A stretch of 36,954 bases of DNA, from positions 1-36,954 of the forward strand of contig JACMMY010000278.1 in assembly GCA_014378805.1 (NCBI GenBank). The letters run 5' to 3'. The position numbers were made by a program, and so were the translations under genes. How positions within the stretch are numbered: the stretch's first letter is position 1; each line of letters opens with the position of its first letter. The notes beneath the pieces are model-generated. The model saw nothing but the letters and a program-made list of their open reading frames with translations, was not told where the DNA came from and did not search any database. Source of the DNA: Moraxellaceae bacterium (GTDB taxonomy: Bacteria; Pseudomonadota; Gammaproteobacteria; Pseudomonadales; Moraxellaceae). This document shows positions 33,205 to 36,954 of the stretch, one piece after another.

Positions 33205-34209
33205 TTATGAAAAAATCTCTCGTATCCAAGATGCAAGGCGATACTTATTATAAATTTCGGGAGCTAGAGGAGCATAGTTTGATGTTAAAAATTCATAAGG
33301 GATGATCGGCGCGTATCGATCAATTACCAAAATATTGTCGGGTTGATAAAAATCATAAGAAAAAACATCTTTATTTGTCGTAATCAATTTCTTATGCGCA
33401 CCTAAACTTTCAATCGTGCGCATGGTCAAACCTTTTTGTTGGGGATGATTCACATCTACAATGATTTGACAATTTTTTATCAGTTGCAATGTTTCATCTG
33501 TATTTAATGATGCCCATTTTACAACATGCCATGGAATACTTCGAAAATGTTGGTCAAATATTTTTCTGACTAAGAACACCCATCGGCTTTGATAAAAAAA
33601 ATGATCATACAATTTGATGTCCTGCTTTACCTCTCGTGCAGCTGCCCAAATCTTTTGGATTACTGAGTAACGATCAGAATGGATTGAGCCTAAAAATAAT
33701 AAATCAATCAGCGATATATGATCCGTCTTTATCGATGCGATACGTTCGTAAGCTTCGATATAAAATAATGGCAGATGCATAATCGTTGGATAAGTTAAGC
33801 AGTCATCGCGATCAAAACTATAAGCTTTATCAAAGTAAGCTAATTTAGCTTGACCATTTTTGAAATTTTTAAAAGAGTCCCAAGTGTAGTATAAGAATTT
33901 GGCTTGAGTCTGATTTTGTCTTAATTGCTTAAGATGCGAAATTGAAAGGGCTTCGCCTTTAACAATAAAAACAAAATCATATTGAATTTTTTGTATATTT
34001 TCTAAAATGTGATCAAAGTACTTATCGGTGTAAATGCCGATGAGCTCAGGTTTAAATCGTATCAATGCTTTTACCAACGGTGTCGTTGATGGGCGATCAT
34101 CAAACCAATCGACATGGTAACCCGCTTGCTCTAATTCACCTTTGATTTCTTGTTCATAGCCAAAAAATTGGGGTGCGATAAATAAAACTTTCATTCCCAA
34201 TTTGATCAT
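33205..34209 (-). CDS. Putative glycosyltransferase / polysaccharide biosynthesis protein
   Basis: A 334-residue cytoplasmic protein. The N-terminus MKVLFIAPQFFGYEQEIKGELEQAG starts a Rossmann-like domain, and FVFIVKGEALSISHL and FLYYTWDSFKNF follow. The C-terminal half has LLFLGSIHSDRYS and IVDVNHPQQKGLTMRTIESLGAHKKLITTN, a pattern seen in GT-B fold, CgeB-like and capsule/LPS glycosyltransferases. The nucleotide-sugar donor is unknown. The ATG overlaps the stop of the acetyltransferase gene by four bases; an internal ATG five codons later (34194) is also possible. A gap of 148 bases with no recognised feature separates it from the sugar-phosphate transferase gene. Confidence 0.7.
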   Translation of the reverse strand: MIKLGMKVLFIAPQFFGYEQEIKGELEQAGYHVDWFDDRPSTTPLVKALIRFKPELIGIYTDKYFDHILENIQKIQYDFVFIVKGEALSISHLKQLRQNQTQAKFLYYTWDSFKNFKNGQAKLAYFDKAYSFDRDDCLTYPTIMHLPLFYIEAYERIASIKTDHISLIDLLFLGSIHSDRYSVIQKIWAAAREVKQDIKLYDHFFYQSRWVFLVRKIFDQHFRSIPWHVVKWASLNTDETLQLIKNCQIIVDVNHPQQKGLTMRTIESLGAHKKLITTNKDVFSYDFYQPDNILVIDRYAPIIPYEFLTSNYAPLAPEIYNKYRLASWIREIFS

Positions 34210-34757
34210 AATTCATTACTTTGTTTGATGATACTTGCAGGGATTCCGATTACGGTAGCACCATTTGGGACACTTTCAAGAACGACCGCATTTGCGCCAA
34301 CGCGTGAGTTATCCCCTAAGTGCAAAGTACCTAAGACTTTTGCGCCAGCACCCACAATCACGTTATCTCCGACAGTTGGTCTGGATGTTTCTGAATAATC
34401 TAGATCTATTTCTCGCGCACCGAAAGTAACATTGTGATATATCGTCGCATTGATGCCAATTTTATGGGCTCCAATGACCGTTCCTTGCGTGTGCGGAAAG
34501 TACAATCCACCACCAATTTCACAGCGTACAGCAATTTCTAAACCAAAAAAAACAAAGTTGATTAATGACAATATTTTTGCCAAAGGCGAAAGTTTATGCT
34601 GGTAAAGCCAGTGAGATAGACGAAAAATAACGATCGGCATAAATCGTGGAGAGAAAAAAGCCTTCATCAAACTGAACATGTTCGGCCTTTTTTCAGGCTG
34701 ACCTGCAAGTGAGTACTGGCGTGCTAAATCGGCAAATAAGAGTGTTTTTAGGGTCAT
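34206..34757 (-). CDS. Serine acetyltransferase-like hexapeptide-repeat acetyltransferase
   Basis: A 183-residue left-handed beta-helix acyltransferase. A helical N-terminus (residues 1-75) is followed by hexapeptide repeats including IGGGLYFPHTQGTVIGAHKIG, here read as IGGGLYFPHTQG and TVIGAHKIG, then PTVGDNVIVGAGAKVLG and the family ending VPNGATVIGIPASII. Histidines 89 and 108 fit the catalytic positions of CysE-type enzymes. Within a polysaccharide cluster it more probably O-acetylates a sugar than makes O-acetylserine. It overlaps both neighbours by four bases, indicating tight translational coupling. Confidence 0.82.
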   Translation of the reverse strand: MTLKTLLFADLARQYSLAGQPEKRPNMFSLMKAFFSPRFMPIVIFRLSHWLYQHKLSPLAKILSLINFVFFGLEIAVRCEIGGGLYFPHTQGTVIGAHKIGINATIYHNVTFGAREIDLDYSETSRPTVGDNVIVGAGAKVLGTLHLGDNSRVGANAVVLESVPNGATVIGIPASIIKQSNEL

Positions 34758-35905
34758 GACATCATTTTACGCATTTTAAGTTGTTCATTTGCTTTATCGA
34801 GCCCATCTTCGGGCAATGGTTGGCTTAATACCCAAATCGCAAAGTCCTCAATGCCTTGTTGTAATGTCACTTTGGGTTCAAAGCCAAGCGTTGTTTTAAT
34901 TAGGGATAAATCGGCATAACAATGGCGAATATCGCCTAGACGGTATTGACCAGTTACATGAGGTCTAATGTTTCCTTTGAAAGCATCGACTAGCGTATTC
35001 GCGATTTCTAAAACGGAAGTTGGCTGACCAGAGCCCACATTAAAAGTCTCACTACGAATGGAAGTATGCTCAATAGCTAATCGAATCGCATGGACGATGT
35101 CATTGACATGAATGAAATCCCTGCTCTCAGCGCCGTCTTCAAAAATAGGTAGCGACATGCCTCTGCGAATTCGTGTTGAAAAAATGGACAATATGCCCGT
35201 GTATGGATTGTTTAAGGATTGACCAGCACCGTAAACATTCTGAAATCTCAAGATGGTTGTGCTGATATTTAAGCAATCTCCAGCGATTCGAATTAAGTCT
35301 TCCTGTGCATATTTTGTGGCTGCATAAATAGACGCTGGGCTTGGACGTGCGGATTCTGGCGTCGCTATTGGCTGAATGCTACTTTGACAAACAGGGCAAA
35401 CCGGATCCCATTGTTGTTTATAGAGTTGATCGGCAGTTCGAGCGGTTGGATAAACGGTACCATGAGTCTCGCACCGATAGGCTCCTTCACCGTAGATAGA
35501 GCGAGAGGAGGCTAAAACAATTTTTTTGACGGAGTGCGGATTATTCGCCAGAAAATCTAACATCTGTGCAGTGGCTTGTGAGTTCACATTATTGTAGTGT
35601 GCAATTTGATACATCGATTGTGCTGTGCCAGTCTCCGCTGCGAGATGGACGATTACATCAGCTATAGTCAAACAATCCGTGAGGGCACTCAGGTTATTGA
35701 CATCGGCGCGAATAATCTTAATATTTTCAAATTGTAATAAACGTGGATCTATTATCGGGATTACGCCATGAATTTGTGGACTCAGATTGTCATACAAACA
35801 AATATCATAACCCGTACTTTCGGCGAGTGAGATTGCTAAATTTGTGCCAATAAAACCGAGACCACCCGTAATTAAAATGGTTTTCTTGTATGATTGTTTG
35901 CTCAT
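34754..35905 (-). CDS. NAD-dependent nucleotide-sugar epimerase/dehydratase with Cys insertion
   Basis: A 383-residue extended short-chain dehydrogenase from the ATG at 35905, which has TGGAAG about six bases before it; the open frame upstream to 35941 lacks a ribosome-binding site. NAD-binding motif GGLGFIG (14-20), HLAAETGT, the serine-rich ASSRSIYGEG strand and the catalytic Y194-x3-K198 (YAATK) are all seen. Between strand and active site is an insertion with C145-x2-H148 and C170-x2-C173, which could bind a metal. This insertion, followed by FQNVYG and NPYTGILSIFSTR, recalls dTDP-L-rhamnose 4-epimerases. The exact sugar is not certain. The last 30 residues are hydrophilic. Confidence 0.85.
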   Translation of the reverse strand: MSKQSYKKTILITGGLGFIGTNLAISLAESTGYDICLYDNLSPQIHGVIPIIDPRLLQFENIKIIRADVNNLSALTDCLTIADVIVHLAAETGTAQSMYQIAHYNNVNSQATAQMLDFLANNPHSVKKIVLASSRSIYGEGAYRCETHGTVYPTARTADQLYKQQWDPVCPVCQSSIQPIATPESARPSPASIYAATKYAQEDLIRIAGDCLNISTTILRFQNVYGAGQSLNNPYTGILSIFSTRIRRGMSLPIFEDGAESRDFIHVNDIVHAIRLAIEHTSIRSETFNVGSGQPTSVLEIANTLVDAFKGNIRPHVTGQYRLGDIRHCYADLSLIKTTLGFEPKVTLQQGIEDFAIWVLSQPLPEDGLDKANEQLKMRKMMS

Positions 35906-35956
35906 GTCACTTCCAGAAATAATATATAAAAACTTGATCAACCTTAACGATGCTTA

Positions 35957-36862
35957 TTATTTCTGCTTATAAGCTCCATCTTTGTTTGCTAACCCATCAT
36001 ATAAACCTTTACACATCATTTTTAGGCTTGCGATCTTTTTATCATCAATCAAGATATTGACAAAGAATCTGAGCAATAAACCTATCAATATACGTTTCTT
36101 CCATGCTCTTGATACATAGGACTGACGAATAAAGAAAGTCGTATTTCTAAACCAGTAGTATCTTCTTAACGGCGAATACCTAAAGAAATTTAAACCTAGG
36201 ATACGTGCTGGCGGCGCATCGGAAGGGGCGTGACCCATCTCTTGGCTCAGAGACGCGTATAGCTTGAATCCCGCCGCTCGCACCCTGAAACACCATTCAG
36301 TATCAGTATAATCCACAAATAAACCTGAGTTGTAGTGGATTCCTTGTGACCAAACACTGGCTTTTACAAGCATGCCAGATGTAATCAGAACATCGACTTC
36401 AATCGCTTTTGCTGTGTCGCCTTCCTGGGGAACCGCACAAATAACGTGATCTATTTCTTTATAGAAAGGAAATCTGACTTTGATATTCTCACGACGATCA
36501 TAGAAGATAGGCGCAACAGCAGCACAATTGATGCCTTGCTGGAGGAGCGCGTTATGCGTTTCCCATAGATCGCGAATCATCAAGTCTGGAGGCGCACTAT
36601 CTTGGTCAAAAGTTGCCACGTAATCGCAGCCGCGTGCGATTGCTAATTTGAAACCTTCGTTTAAGGCGAATCCAAGACCTTGATTACTCCCTAAATTCAG
36701 ATATTCGATCTGAGCACGAGATTCAGGATCATTTTTTAAGAATGACTCGCCACCGCTATTATCCACGAAGATAACGTAGTCGACTTGGTTTAAAAGCTTG
36801 AGTAGTAGAGCGTCTAAAATTGAATACTCAGGGAAAAAGCCGACAACAATGGCCGCAATCAT
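35957..36862 (-). CDS. GT2-family glycosyltransferase, rhamnosyltransferase-like
   Basis: A 301-residue GT-A fold enzyme with GGAG six bases before its ATG. Motifs are VDNSGG (33-38), NQGLGFALNEGF, the metal/nucleotide motif FDQDSAPP (85-92), a TSGMLV acceptor strand, and the catalytic-region DYTDTEWCFR (184-193). The arrangement fits the rhamnosyltransferase (RfbF-like) branch, and the adjacent epimerase recalls rhamnose enzymes. A hydrophobic stretch near 255-275 may associate with the membrane. It is the first visible gene of the minus-strand cluster. The 92 bases to its right hold only its leader, and the cluster may continue beyond the window. Confidence 0.87.
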   Translation of the reverse strand: MIAAIVVGFFPEYSILDALLLKLLNQVDYVIFVDNSGGESFLKNDPESRAQIEYLNLGSNQGLGFALNEGFKLAIARGCDYVATFDQDSAPPDLMIRDLWETHNALLQQGINCAAVAPIFYDRRENIKVRFPFYKEIDHVICAVPQEGDTAKAIEVDVLITSGMLVKASVWSQGIHYNSGLFVDYTDTEWCFRVRAAGFKLYASLSQEMGHAPSDAPPARILGLNFFRYSPLRRYYWFRNTTFFIRQSYVSRAWKKRILIGLLLRFFVNILIDDKKIASLKMMCKGLYDGLANKDGAYKQK

Positions 36863-36954
36863 AATAGCTCCACAAAAGAATATGGATTCATTATAGCTAA
36901 TATTTTCATAAATATCGTAGATGTATAAGCTATCAAAAAGAGAAAAATCAACAC

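Overview
This window is the replication-origin region of a gammaproteobacterial chromosome, most likely Pseudomonadales, family Moraxellaceae (Acinetobacter or a close relative). Three things point there: the divergent blocks mnmE-yidC-yidD-rnpA-rpmH and dnaA-dnaN-recF-gyrB flanking an oriC; parS sites of the Pseudomonas/Acinetobacter type; and solute-binding-like proteins of the AdeT1/2 family. The genus is inferred, because no rRNA is present.

Layout. (1) 1-761: a small HTH plus coiled-coil protein of the kind that accompanies Rep genes on Acinetobacter plasmids, preceded by a TGTATCGATACA palindrome. (2) 785-5497: mnmE, yidC, yidD, rnpA and rpmH on the minus strand, with a consensus-like promoter before rpmH. 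(3) 5525-6156: oriC with six good DnaA boxes and AT-rich DNA. (4) 6157-12649: dnaA, dnaN, recF and gyrB. Perfect parS palindromes lie inside recF and gyrB, and a third parS follows the next gene. (5) 12817-15734: an MBL-fold hydrolase, then a convergent YheS-type ABC-F ATPase. (6) 16150-23450: six consecutive full-length paralogues of the AdeT1/2 family, all on the plus strand, with long and different intergenic regions. (7) 23721-30393: erpA, anmK, tyrS, sodC, a methyltransferase and uvrC. (8) 30515-31313: a TesB-like thioesterase whose last codons are out of frame. (9) 31345-36862: a minus-strand surface-polysaccharide cluster (GT2 glycosyltransferase, NDP-sugar epimerase, acetyltransferase, a second putative glycosyltransferase, initiating sugar-phosphate transferase, Wzz-type chain-length regulator). 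It probably continues beyond the right edge, and 36863-36954 shows only the ribosome-binding region of the first gene.

How the parts work together. DnaA acts on the oriC boxes. DnaN, RecF and GyrB support replication. ParB would load at the three parS sites to segregate the origin, but parAB is not in the window. RnpA, YidD and YidC form the usual RNA-processing and membrane-insertion block. The most unusual part is the six-gene array of exported proteins. All six keep the same motifs and cysteines, and no transporter, regulator or mobile element lies beside them. This looks like local gene amplification followed by divergence of ligand range and of regulation. The ligand is unknown.

No tRNA, rRNA, CRISPR array, insertion sequence or prophage was recognised.
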